From Betaproteobacteria bacterium (GTDB taxonomy: Bacteria > Pseudomonadota > Gammaproteobacteria > Burkholderiales > SG8-39): DNA of 64,000 bases. Positions 17,231-25,047 of this stretch are shown piece by piece. Position 1 is the stretch's first letter. Each line of letters opens with the position of its first letter. The translations under genes and the position numbers were made by a program. The notes beneath the pieces were generated by a model that was not told where the DNA came from, ran no database searches, and saw only the letters and a list, made by a program, of their open reading frames with translations. Where the stretch lies: NCBI GenBank assembly GCA_016713125.1, contig JADJPT010000006.1, positions 1 through 64,000 on the forward strand, given 5' to 3'.

Positions 17231-19981
17231 TCAGCGCTCCTGCCTGGGGATCAGTGCGACGCCGAGCACGATCAGTACCGGGACCGCGATGGCGAGCGGC
17301 AGGAAAGCGGCGTGCAGGTCGGCAAAACCCAGCGCCTTGGAAAAGGTGCCGCGCGCGATGGTGAGGAAATGGGTGGTCGGGTAGATCGCCCCTATCCATC
17401 GCCCCGCCCCTTCGAGCGAGGTCACCGGATCGATCATGCCGGAGAACTGCACCGCGGGCAGCGTGGTCATGACCATGGTGCCGAACAGCGCCGCGATCTG
17501 GCTGCGCATGAAGCTGGAGATCACCAGCCCGAGCGCGGTGGCCGAAATCACGTACAACAGGGCGGCGCAGGTCAGCGCGGCAAAGCTGCCCTTCAACGGC
17601 ACGCCGAACAGCGTGACCGCGATGGCGGTCAGCAGCAGGAAGTTCAGCATCGCCAGCACGACGTAGGGCAACTGCTTGCCGAGCAGGAACTCAAGTCGCG
17701 TGACCGGCGTGACGTAGAGATTGACGATGGAGCCGAGTTCCTTCTCGCGCACCACCGACAGGGCGGCGAGGATGGCCGGGATCATCATCAGCAGCATGGG
17801 AATGACCGCCGGCACCATGGCGTTCACGCTCTTCACGTCCGGGTTGTAGCGAAAGCGCGTCTCGAGGGAAAAGTTGCCCGCCGGCGCATGCGCGCCGAGT
17901 GCGTCCCTCGCCCTGGTCGAGAGCCAGTGCGCATGCATGGCCTGCACGTAGCCGCGCACCGTTTCCGCGCGGTTCGGCATCGCGCCGTCGATCCAGGCGC
18001 CGACCGCCACCGGATTGTCGCGTGCGAGATCGCGCGCGAAGCCCGAGGGAATCTCCAGCGCCAGGCTCAGCTCCCCGGAACGCATGCGTCGATCCAGCTC
18101 TGCGTAGTCGGCGATCGGTGCATGCTCGAGGAAATAGCGCGAGCCGGACAGGTTGGTGACGTAATCCCGACTCGTCGAGGTGCGGTCGCGATCGAGCACG
18201 GCAAAGGACAGGTCCTGCACGTCCATGCTGATGCCGTAACCCATGACCAGCATCAGGATCACGCTGCCGATCAGCGCCAGGGTCAGGCGCACTGGATCGC
18301 GCCGCAACTCGAGCGACTCGCGTCGCGTGAGGCTGAACAGCCGCAGCGGGCTGAAGCCGGCGCGCGGCCTGGCGCGCGAGTCGAGTTCCGCCTGCCGCTG
18401 CGGCGCGGTCGCGAGCGGGCCGGGCGCCGGGCTGCGCTCCCCGTCCACCGCCGTCTCGAGATGCGCGATGAACGCCTCCTCCAGGGTGTGCACGCCGCGA
18501 CCGGCGACGATGGCCGCCGGCGTGTCGCTCACCAGCACGCGCCCGGCGTGCATCAGCGAGATGCGGTCGCAGCGCTCCGCCTCGTTCATGAAATGCGTGG
18601 ATATGAAGATGGTGACGCCGTCGCGACGCGCCAGATCGATCATGATCTGCCAGAACGCGTCGCGCGCCACCGGATCGACGCCCGAGGTGGGTTCGTCGAG
18701 GATCAGCATTTCCGGCCCGTGGATCATCGCCACCGCCAGCGAAAGGCGCTGGCGCACGCCCAGAGGCAATGCCATGGGCAGCACATCCATCACCGCAACC
18801 AGATCGAATCGCACCGCCATCTCTTCCACCCGCCCGGGAATGCGCGAACTCTCCATGCGGAACAGGCGCGCATGCAGCTCGAGGTTCTGCCGTACCGTGA
18901 GCTCCCCGTACAGCGAGAAGGATTGCGACATGTAGCCCACGCGCCTGCGGGTATCGATGTCGTGCGGATCCACTTCCCTGCCGAACAGCCAGGCCCTGCC
19001 CTCCGAGGGCTGCAGCAGGCCGGTCAGCATCTTCATGGTGGTGGTCTTGCCGCAGCCGTTGGAGCCCAGGAAGCCGAAGATCTCGCCGCGGCCGATGCGA
19101 AAGCTCACTTTGTCGACGGCCACGAAATCGTCGAAGCGCATGGTCAGGTCGCGCGCCTCGATGGCGGTTTCCGACGTCGCGCCCTGGTCGCGTGGCTGCA
19201 GGACGACCGGCCGATAGGCGGCCCTGGCCGCATCCGGCAGCATGGCGATGAATGCCTGTTCCAGCGACGCCGTGCCGGTGCGCTGCAGGAGCTGCTGCGG
19301 CGTGCCGCTTGCCAGTACACGGCCGGCGCTCATCGCCACCAGCCAGTCGAAGCGCAGCGCCTCCTCCATGTAGGCCGTGGCGACCAGCAGGCTCATGCCG
19401 GGCTGCTGCTCGCGTATGCCTTCGATCAACTCCCAGAACTGCCGTCGCGACAGCGGATCGACGCCGGTGGTCGGCTCGTCGAGGATCAGCAGGTCCGGCT
19501 CGTGTATCAGGGCGCAGCACAAGCCGAGCTTCTGCTTCATGCCGCCGGAGAGCTTGCCGGCGGGACGATCCGCGAACGGGGCCAGCCCCGTCGCCTCCAG
19601 CAGCGCCGCTATGCGCCGCGCACGTTCGTCGCGCGCATAGCCGAACACGCGCGCGAAGAAGTCGATGTTCTCGAACACCGACAGCGTGGGGTAGAGGTTC
19701 TTGCCCAGGCCCTGCGGCATGTAGGCGATGCGCGGCCCCACCCGGCGGCGATGCGCGCCGCTGCCCATGTCGCCGCCCAGCACCTCTATCGTGCCGGCCT
19801 GCATGGCGCGGGCGCCGGCGATCAGCGAGAACAGGCTCGACTTACCCACCCCGTCAGGCCCGATGAAGCCGACCACTCCGCCCGCCGGGATGTCCAGGCT
19901 CACGTCCTCCAGCGCGACGACGCGTCCGTAGCGCAGGCCGACCTGCGTCAGGCGCGCGACCGGCGCACCGGCCTGGTTCAT
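17231..19981 (-). CDS. RbbA-like fused ABC ATPase-ATPase-permease
   Basis: A 916-residue fusion of two ABC ATPase domains and an ABC-2 permease. The first ATPase has Walker A GPDGVGKSS, signature LSGGMKQKLG and Walker B LLILDEPTTGVDP. The second has GSNGCGKTTT and LILDEPTSGVDP, but its signature is LPLGVRQRLS instead of LSGGQ, a degeneracy also known in RbbA. The C-terminal ~370 residues carry six helices with EKELGSIVNLYVTPVTRLEF. The order adaptor, RbbA-like, YhhJ-like equals that of E. coli yhiI-rbbA-yhhJ. In E. coli RbbA is described as ribosome-associated; here the context suggests a tripartite efflux pump. The ATG overlaps the HlyD stop by four bases (ATGA). Confidence 0.9.
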   Translation of the reverse strand: MNQAGAPVARLTQVGLRYGRVVALEDVSLDIPAGGVVGFIGPDGVGKSSLFSLIAGARAMQAGTIEVLGGDMGSGAHRRRVGPRIAYMPQGLGKNLYPTLSVFENIDFFARVFGYARDERARRIAALLEATGLAPFADRPAGKLSGGMKQKLGLCCALIHEPDLLILDEPTTGVDPLSRRQFWELIEGIREQQPGMSLLVATAYMEEALRFDWLVAMSAGRVLASGTPQQLLQRTGTASLEQAFIAMLPDAARAAYRPVVLQPRDQGATSETAIEARDLTMRFDDFVAVDKVSFRIGRGEIFGFLGSNGCGKTTTMKMLTGLLQPSEGRAWLFGREVDPHDIDTRRRVGYMSQSFSLYGELTVRQNLELHARLFRMESSRIPGRVEEMAVRFDLVAVMDVLPMALPLGVRQRLSLAVAMIHGPEMLILDEPTSGVDPVARDAFWQIMIDLARRDGVTIFISTHFMNEAERCDRISLMHAGRVLVSDTPAAIVAGRGVHTLEEAFIAHLETAVDGERSPAPGPLATAPQRQAELDSRARPRAGFSPLRLFSLTRRESLELRRDPVRLTLALIGSVILMLVMGYGISMDVQDLSFAVLDRDRTSTSRDYVTNLSGSRYFLEHAPIADYAELDRRMRSGELSLALEIPSGFARDLARDNPVAVGAWIDGAMPNRAETVRGYVQAMHAHWLSTRARDALGAHAPAGNFSLETRFRYNPDVKSVNAMVPAVIPMLLMMIPAILAALSVVREKELGSIVNLYVTPVTRLEFLLGKQLPYVVLAMLNFLLLTAIAVTLFGVPLKGSFAALTCAALLYVISATALGLVISSFMRSQIAALFGTMVMTTLPAVQFSGMIDPVTSLEGAGRWIGAIYPTTHFLTIARGTFSKALGFADLHAAFLPLAIAVPVLIVLGVALIPRQER

Positions 19982-21066
19982 TGCGGCAGCTTGACCTGCA
20001 GCGCCGCCGGCCAGGGCTTCTGCGCATCGACGCGCACGTAGGCCACACCCGGCAGTCCGGTCTTCACCTGGGCGACGTGCTTGCGCAACAGATCGGGCGG
20101 CAGCCTGGCCCGAATGCGGAACATCAGCTTCTCGCGCTCGCTGGCGGTCTCGACGGTCTTGGGCGTGAATTGCGCCTCGTCGGCGACGAAGGACACCTGG
20201 GCCGGAATCACGTACTGCGGTGCCGCGTCGAGCACCAGGCGGACTTCTGCGCCGATCGCGATGCGTCCGGCCGCAGCCGTGGGCAGGAAGAAGGTCATGT
20301 AGACGTCGCTGACGTCGACCAGATTGAGGATGCGTCCGCCGGCGGCGACCACCTCGCCTGGCTGCACGACGCGCAACTGCACGCGGCCGTCGCGCGGCGA
20401 CTTCAGCTCGCTGTCGTCGATATCGGCCTTGATCCGCTCGATGTTCGCGCGCGCCGCCTCCACCGCAGCCTGCGCGCCCAGCACTTGCGTGCTCGCGCTG
20501 GCGATGGCCGCCTGCGCCGCGCCGACCTGGGCACGCGCGGCGTTCAGCGCGGCCTCCGCGCTCTCGACGCGCGACTGGTTGTCGTCCAGCCCCTGGCGAG
20601 AGATGAACCCCTTGTCGGCCAGCGCCGCGGAACGCCCGGCCTGCCGTCTGGCGGCGTCCAGCTCGACGCGGCGCTGGGCGATCGCCGCCTCTGCCGTGAC
20701 CTTGTCGCTCTGGCGCTGCGCCACCTGGCTGCGCGCTGTCGCCACCGCGCTGTGCGCCTGCTGCAGTTGCGCCTCCGCCTGATGCAACTGCGCCTGCAGC
20801 GTGGCGACGTCCATGCGCGCGACGACCTGCCCGGCACGCACCAGCTCACCCTCGTTGGCCAGAATCTCCTTGATCCGGCCGGCCGAGCGCGTCGCGATGT
20901 CGATCTCCACGCCCTCGATGCGACCGTTGCCGCTGGCGATGCCTTCGTAGACCGGCTTGGCGCGCGGCATCATCCACAACATCGCCCCGGCAACCGCGAC
21001 TACCGCGACGCCCAACAGGATGCGAATCGCCCATCTCCTGCCATTCGGTGTCATGTCGGTGCCCAT
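19978..21066 (-). CDS. HlyD-family periplasmic adaptor (YhiI-like)
   Basis: A membrane-fusion protein of 362 residues that links the inner-membrane ABC unit to an outer-membrane channel. After a short basic start there is one signal-anchor helix (ILLGVAVVAVAGAMLWMM). A first lipoyl half (VEIDIATRSAGRIKEILANE) is followed by a long alpha-hairpin rich in Ala and Gln (residues 85-200) and the second half SPRDGRVQLRVVQPGEVVAA. The beta-barrel domain contains VSDVYMTFFLPTAAAGRI. I chose ATG 21066; ATG 21054 would remove four residues. The start lies four bases after the DUF4010 stop, so translation is likely coupled. Confidence 0.9.
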   Translation of the reverse strand: MGTDMTPNGRRWAIRILLGVAVVAVAGAMLWMMPRAKPVYEGIASGNGRIEGVEIDIATRSAGRIKEILANEGELVRAGQVVARMDVATLQAQLHQAEAQLQQAHSAVATARSQVAQRQSDKVTAEAAIAQRRVELDAARRQAGRSAALADKGFISRQGLDDNQSRVESAEAALNAARAQVGAAQAAIASASTQVLGAQAAVEAARANIERIKADIDDSELKSPRDGRVQLRVVQPGEVVAAGGRILNLVDVSDVYMTFFLPTAAAGRIAIGAEVRLVLDAAPQYVIPAQVSFVADEAQFTPKTVETASEREKLMFRIRARLPPDLLRKHVAQVKTGLPGVAYVRVDAQKPWPAALQVKLPQ

Positions 21067-21070
21067 TTCA

Positions 21071-22312
21071 TCACAGCAGTGTCCCGACCCAGGCGGCAGC
21101 CAGTGTGAGCAGCAGTCCGGGCACGACCTGGGCGGCGAAACGCAAGCCGCCGCTGGTCGTGGCCATGGCAATCTTGGTTGCGGTATTGGTGCTCATCGCC
21201 AGCATGATGGGCAGCAGTGCCTCGACAGGCTCGATCTTGCCGCCAGCCACCAGCGTGGCCACCGAGACGGCGGGGGAATGCGTGTCGGCGAACCCGGCCA
21301 CCGCGGCGCCCGCGACCAGCCCCGCGCGGCCCAGCCAGGCGTCCAGCGTCGCCGCCGCGAGGGAGACCAGGGCCATGGTGGCTGCCAGCGCGAACGCCGT
21401 GCCCAGCCGGAACGCGCGTCCCGCATCCACGGTCTGCGGACTCGCGCTGCTCAGCGCACGCAGCGTGAACACGCCGCCGTAGATGACCGCCATGCCTCCG
21501 GCGCAGGCCAGCGGCGGAGCCATGACCGCCAGCGCATCGGTGCTGCTGGCGGCCAGCACCAGCGTCATCTGCAGCATGGTGGCCACCGTGGACAGCACGG
21601 CGCCGGCAACGGCGGCCGGCATCAGCTCAGGTCGTTCGCGCGCGCGCGAACCCATCGCCCCGATGGTTGCCGCACTGGAAACGAATCCCGAAGCCAGTCC
21701 GGCCACGGCCAGACCGTAGCGCGGTCCGAGCACGCGCAGCGCCACATAGCCTGCCGCGCCTATGGCGAGCATCAGCACGACGATGGCCCACAGGGTGCGC
21801 GGGTTGAGCGCCGCGAAAGGGCCCATGTAACGATCCGGCGTCAGCGGCAGGATCACCAGCGCCGCAGCCGCCAGAATCAGGGCATCGTGCAGTTCGGCTT
21901 CGGTCAGCACCGAGCGCACGAAATGGTGGATGCGGGTGCGCGCCGCGAGCAATCCTGCCACCGCCACGGCAAGGCCCGAGGCGATTGCCGGTTCGTGCAT
22001 CGCCAGCGCGCCGAGCAGCGCGGTCAGCAGCAGGGTCGCCTCCGAGGTCATGCCCGGATCGTCGCGACTGGTGTTGCGGTAGCCGATGGCGGCGAAACCC
22101 GCCACGGCAAGCGCCGCTACGGCGAGCAGGATCTCCCCGCCCAGTTCGAAACTCACGGCGCCCAGCAGCGAGACCACCGTGAAGGTGCGGATGCCGGCCG
22201 GCGCGCGGGCGGCACCCTCGCCCTTGCGTCGTTCGCGCTCGGCGCCGATCAGCAAGCCGACGCCCAGCGCCACCGCAAGGCGCAGCCACAGGGCGTCGGG
22301 AAACGGCTCCAT
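21071..22312 (-). CDS. MgtC/DUF4010 integral membrane protein
   Basis: A 413-residue polytopic membrane protein. The N-terminal ~140 residues are MgtC/SapB-like, with ALGVGLLIGAERERRKGEG and GIRTFTVVSLLGAV, the conserved ER and GIRTF blocks. The remainder is a DUF4010 domain of about eight helices, including LASGFVSSAATIGAMGSRAR and GFADTHSPAVSVATLVAGGK. MgtC proteins affect magnesium homeostasis and ATP synthase; the role of DUF4010 is unknown. Its stop is four bases from the HlyD-like start, placing it first in the efflux operon, which is an unexpected partner. Confidence 0.82.
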   Translation of the reverse strand: MEPFPDALWLRLAVALGVGLLIGAERERRKGEGAARAPAGIRTFTVVSLLGAVSFELGGEILLAVAALAVAGFAAIGYRNTSRDDPGMTSEATLLLTALLGALAMHEPAIASGLAVAVAGLLAARTRIHHFVRSVLTEAELHDALILAAAALVILPLTPDRYMGPFAALNPRTLWAIVVLMLAIGAAGYVALRVLGPRYGLAVAGLASGFVSSAATIGAMGSRARERPELMPAAVAGAVLSTVATMLQMTLVLAASSTDALAVMAPPLACAGGMAVIYGGVFTLRALSSASPQTVDAGRAFRLGTAFALAATMALVSLAAATLDAWLGRAGLVAGAAVAGFADTHSPAVSVATLVAGGKIEPVEALLPIMLAMSTNTATKIAMATTSGGLRFAAQVVPGLLLTLAAAWVGTLL

Positions 22313-22328
22313 CCGGGTGTCGCCGACC

Positions 22329-22655
22329 TTAGCGCATCTTCGAGTACGCCGTGGGCGCGAGCAGGATGTTCTCCAGATGGGCGACGATCTGCCCGCCCGC
22401 CTCGGTCTCAGCCTTGGTTTTCAGCCAGACCGGGTCGGCGGCGAAGGCGTTCCAGATGCGCTCGCGCTCGGCCAGGCTCTCCCACTCGAGCATGTAGTAC
22501 AGGATCTGATTGCTCGGGCCGACCACCGTGGTCCAGAAGCCCACCGGCTTGATGCCATGCCGCTCCCAGATCTTCAGCGTATGCGTCTCGAAGCGCCTGT
22601 TCAGTTCCGGCAGCTTGCCCGGCAGGCAGTGGTAGATGCGAAGTTCGTGGATCAT
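22329..22655 (-). CDS. NIPSNAP-family protein
   Basis: A 108-residue single-domain member of the NIPSNAP family (ferredoxin-like dimeric alpha/beta barrel). Diagnostic segments are MIHELRIYHCLPGKLPELN, HTLKIWERHGIKPVGFWTT and YYMLEWESLAERERIWNAF. Function is unknown in bacteria; the family often accompanies degradative or monooxygenase pathways. Its start codon overlaps the RidA stop by four bases (ATGA), so the two are translated together. Confidence 0.88.
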   Translation of the reverse strand: MIHELRIYHCLPGKLPELNRRFETHTLKIWERHGIKPVGFWTTVVGPSNQILYYMLEWESLAERERIWNAFAADPVWLKTKAETEAGGQIVAHLENILLAPTAYSKMR

Positions 22656-22999
22656 TTTGCCGCGGTCACCATGATCTCGACGAGGCAGCGCGCGTCGGCC
22701 ATCTTCGACTCGATGCAGGCGCGCGCCGGCAGGTTGGCCGGATCGACCCAGGCCGACCAGATCTCATTCATCGCACCGCGATCGCGGATGTCGGCCAGCC
22801 AGATGGTGGCGCTCAGCACCTTGGACTTGCTGCTGCCGGCCTTGGCGAGCAGGCGGTCGATCTCGTCCACCACCTGCTTGGTCTGCCCCTTGATGTCCTG
22901 GCTCATGTCGCCGGGGACGGTGCCGGCGAGGAACACCATGCCATTGCATTCGACTGCGTGCGAAAGGATCTTGCTAGGTTCGTGACGGACGATGCTCAT
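22652..22999 (-). CDS. RidA/YjgF-family deaminase
   Basis: A 115-residue member of the RidA superfamily, trimeric enzymes that hydrolyse reactive enamine and imine intermediates. The family pattern is visible as ECNGMVFLAGTVPGDMSQDI, TKQVVDEIDRLLAKAGSSKS, VLSATIWLADIRDRGAMNEI and PARACIESKMADARCLVEIM, the latter carrying the carboxylate-binding Arg. Because the C-terminal signature deviates from the archetypal RidA, it may be one of the Rid2-7 subfamilies with unknown activity. It is the first gene of a two-gene unit with the NIPSNAP gene. Confidence 0.88.
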   Translation of the reverse strand: MSIVRHEPSKILSHAVECNGMVFLAGTVPGDMSQDIKGQTKQVVDEIDRLLAKAGSSKSKVLSATIWLADIRDRGAMNEIWSAWVDPANLPARACIESKMADARCLVEIMVTAAK

Positions 23000-23041
23000 G
23001 TACGCTCCTTTGGGTTCGGTTGGTACGGATTTCAGGATATA

Positions 23042-25045
23042 TCAGGGTGCGACTCCCGCCGCCACAGGCCGCGGCGGAAGGAAAAGCTCCTGCGGGCGCT
23101 TGCGCACGATCGCCCACAGACTGGACAGCAGCGGCGCAACGCGCGTCAGCGCCGCGCCGCGCGCGCGGAGCGCCACATACAGCGCCAACGCGAAGCTCAC
23201 CGCCAGGTTCACCGCGGCGATCAGCGCGACGAACACCAGCGCAGCCAGCAGCGTATCCCACGGAAGCACGGCCGAAGACAGCACGAAGCCCAGGTTCGCA
23301 GAGGCGAACGCAACGTGGCGTATGTCGATGGGCAGGCCGAGCAGGAAGCCCAGGAAGCCGGTCATGCCCAGCAGGATGCCGAAGGCGAAGTTGCCCGCCA
23401 GCGCGCCGAGGTTGCCGTCCACGTAGTTGGCCAGACGCTCGTGCAGGGCCGCCGGCAGCACGCGGCGCAGAAACGGGTGCGCGCGCAATCGGCCCGGGAT
23501 GTCCATGTAGGCACAACGATTGTCGTAGTAGCCGGAAATCAATCCCGAGACGAACAGCCACACTCCGGCAATGGCCGCGTGCAGCAGGGCGAACCCGGCC
23601 AGCGGATGCAGTTCGCGCAACGTGCCCGCGGTCTTCTGCGCGCCCAACAGCGGGGCATCGTGCATCTGCAGGAACACCCAGCCGAGCAGCGCCGCCAGCG
23701 GCAGCGCCACCATCACATTGCCTATCACCGCGATGAACTGCGTGCGCAGCACTCGGACGATCAGTTCAGCCAGCGGCTCGAGCGCGGCGCGACCCTTGCC
23801 GGTCTCCTCGACGGTCGCGGCAATGGTGGCGGCGGTCATCGCCGGCTGCTTGGTGGCAACCGTGAAGTGCAGCATGTGGATCAGCACGAAGCCCAGCGCG
23901 TAGTTCATCGACACCAGGAATGCCTCGACCAGGGGCGCCGGATGCACCGACTTGAGCTGCAGCTTGATCAACGCCATGAAGGCAATCACGATGCCCGCGC
24001 CGGCGGCCGAGCGCAGCATGCCCAGCCACTCGCCGCGGTCGGACGTCACGTAGTGCTCGCCGGTACGGCTCGCGTTCTCGGTGACCCGACGCGCGAGCAG
24101 GCCGATGTTGTCGCGCCACAGGACCGAAAGTCTGTTGCGCTCGGCATTGGCGGCCAGCAGGCTGCGAAACAGCGCGAGTCCCGCGGCACGCCGCGCGCGC
24201 GCATCCTCGGCGTCGAGCATGTCGAGCAGGGCCTCGATACGCGCCACCATCTGGCCCAGGCGCGCCAGCGTGTAGGTCAGGCCTATGCTGGTGCCGCGGC
24301 GCTGTGCGATGGCGCGCACGCGCGACAGCACCTCGGTGCACTGCGCGAGCAGCACGCGCGCATGCAGGTCGTCGTAATGCTCGAGCGTGCGGTCGTGTAC
24401 CCAGGCGTTGAAGTGCTCGAGGTAGTCGGCGATCTCGCGCTGCTGCGCAATGAACGGCGACTCGTAGCGGTCGAGCTGCGGATCGATGCGCAGCAGCTCC
24501 GGTTCGAGGCCCTCGGCGGCGATGCGCAGACTCAGCACCTCGACGGCCGCCAGAACGCCGCCGCGCGTCGACGCGCGCGTCTCCTGCTCGGGCGCACCGA
24601 ACAGGTCGAGCGCCTCCAGGAAGCCCAGCCAGGTGCCGTCGGGCACGCCTGCGATCCAGCGCTGGTCGCCCGGCGCACAGAAAATCAGCGCCAGCGCGTC
24701 CTTGAGGTCCTCGCCATCCGGCACTGCGGGCAGCAGGCGCTCATAGCCGCGCGCCACCAGCTCGGAGAAGAAACCGCGTGTGGACAGGATGCCGAGCTCC
24801 GCATATAGCGGCACATGGCGCGAAGCCGACAGCCACGCTGCCACGCGCGCGCGGATGGCATCGCGCAGCTCGGTGCGCAGCGCCAGCGCATGGGTGAGCT
24901 CCTCGAGCCGCGCGATCGCCGTTTCGGTGTCGTCGGCGCGCGCCGGGCGCACCCAGGCGATCAACTGCGCCAGCGCTCCGGCCGTGCCGCCCGGCTCATC
25001 CACGGCGACACGCCCCAGCAAAGCCTCAACCGAGGCGCGCACCAT
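23042..25045 (-). CDS. Gcr-type 'site-specific recombinase' family membrane protein
   Basis: A 667-residue protein of the family named 'site-specific recombinase' after Neisseria Gcr, but clearly an integral membrane protein. The N-terminal ~350 residues are soluble and helical (for example PFIAQQREIADYLEHFNAWV and RSLLAANAERNRLSVLWRDN). The C-terminal half has about six hydrophobic segments, such as AGIVIAFMALIKLQL, AVIGNVMVALPLAALLGWVF and LPWDTLLAALVFVALIAAVN, with GNFAFGILLGMTGFLGFLLG in between. No tyrosine or serine recombinase active site is present, so the name should not be taken as function. The ATG is two bases downstream of the purL stop. Confidence 0.8.
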   Translation of the reverse strand: MVRASVEALLGRVAVDEPGGTAGALAQLIAWVRPARADDTETAIARLEELTHALALRTELRDAIRARVAAWLSASRHVPLYAELGILSTRGFFSELVARGYERLLPAVPDGEDLKDALALIFCAPGDQRWIAGVPDGTWLGFLEALDLFGAPEQETRASTRGGVLAAVEVLSLRIAAEGLEPELLRIDPQLDRYESPFIAQQREIADYLEHFNAWVHDRTLEHYDDLHARVLLAQCTEVLSRVRAIAQRRGTSIGLTYTLARLGQMVARIEALLDMLDAEDARARRAAGLALFRSLLAANAERNRLSVLWRDNIGLLARRVTENASRTGEHYVTSDRGEWLGMLRSAAGAGIVIAFMALIKLQLKSVHPAPLVEAFLVSMNYALGFVLIHMLHFTVATKQPAMTAATIAATVEETGKGRAALEPLAELIVRVLRTQFIAVIGNVMVALPLAALLGWVFLQMHDAPLLGAQKTAGTLRELHPLAGFALLHAAIAGVWLFVSGLISGYYDNRCAYMDIPGRLRAHPFLRRVLPAALHERLANYVDGNLGALAGNFAFGILLGMTGFLGFLLGLPIDIRHVAFASANLGFVLSSAVLPWDTLLAALVFVALIAAVNLAVSFALALYVALRARGAALTRVAPLLSSLWAIVRKRPQELFLPPRPVAAGVAP

Positions 25046-25047
25046 GC

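Noticed and set aside
17312..20041. A 909-residue plus-strand open frame opposite the RbbA-like gene
   Set aside because: Shadow of the ABC gene caused by GC-rich third positions; no motif, and the minus-strand gene has both Walker A sites and helices.
23042..25045. Recombinase gene as sign of a mobile element
   Set aside because: The family is a chromosomal membrane protein; no integrase motif, repeats or attachment sites are nearby.
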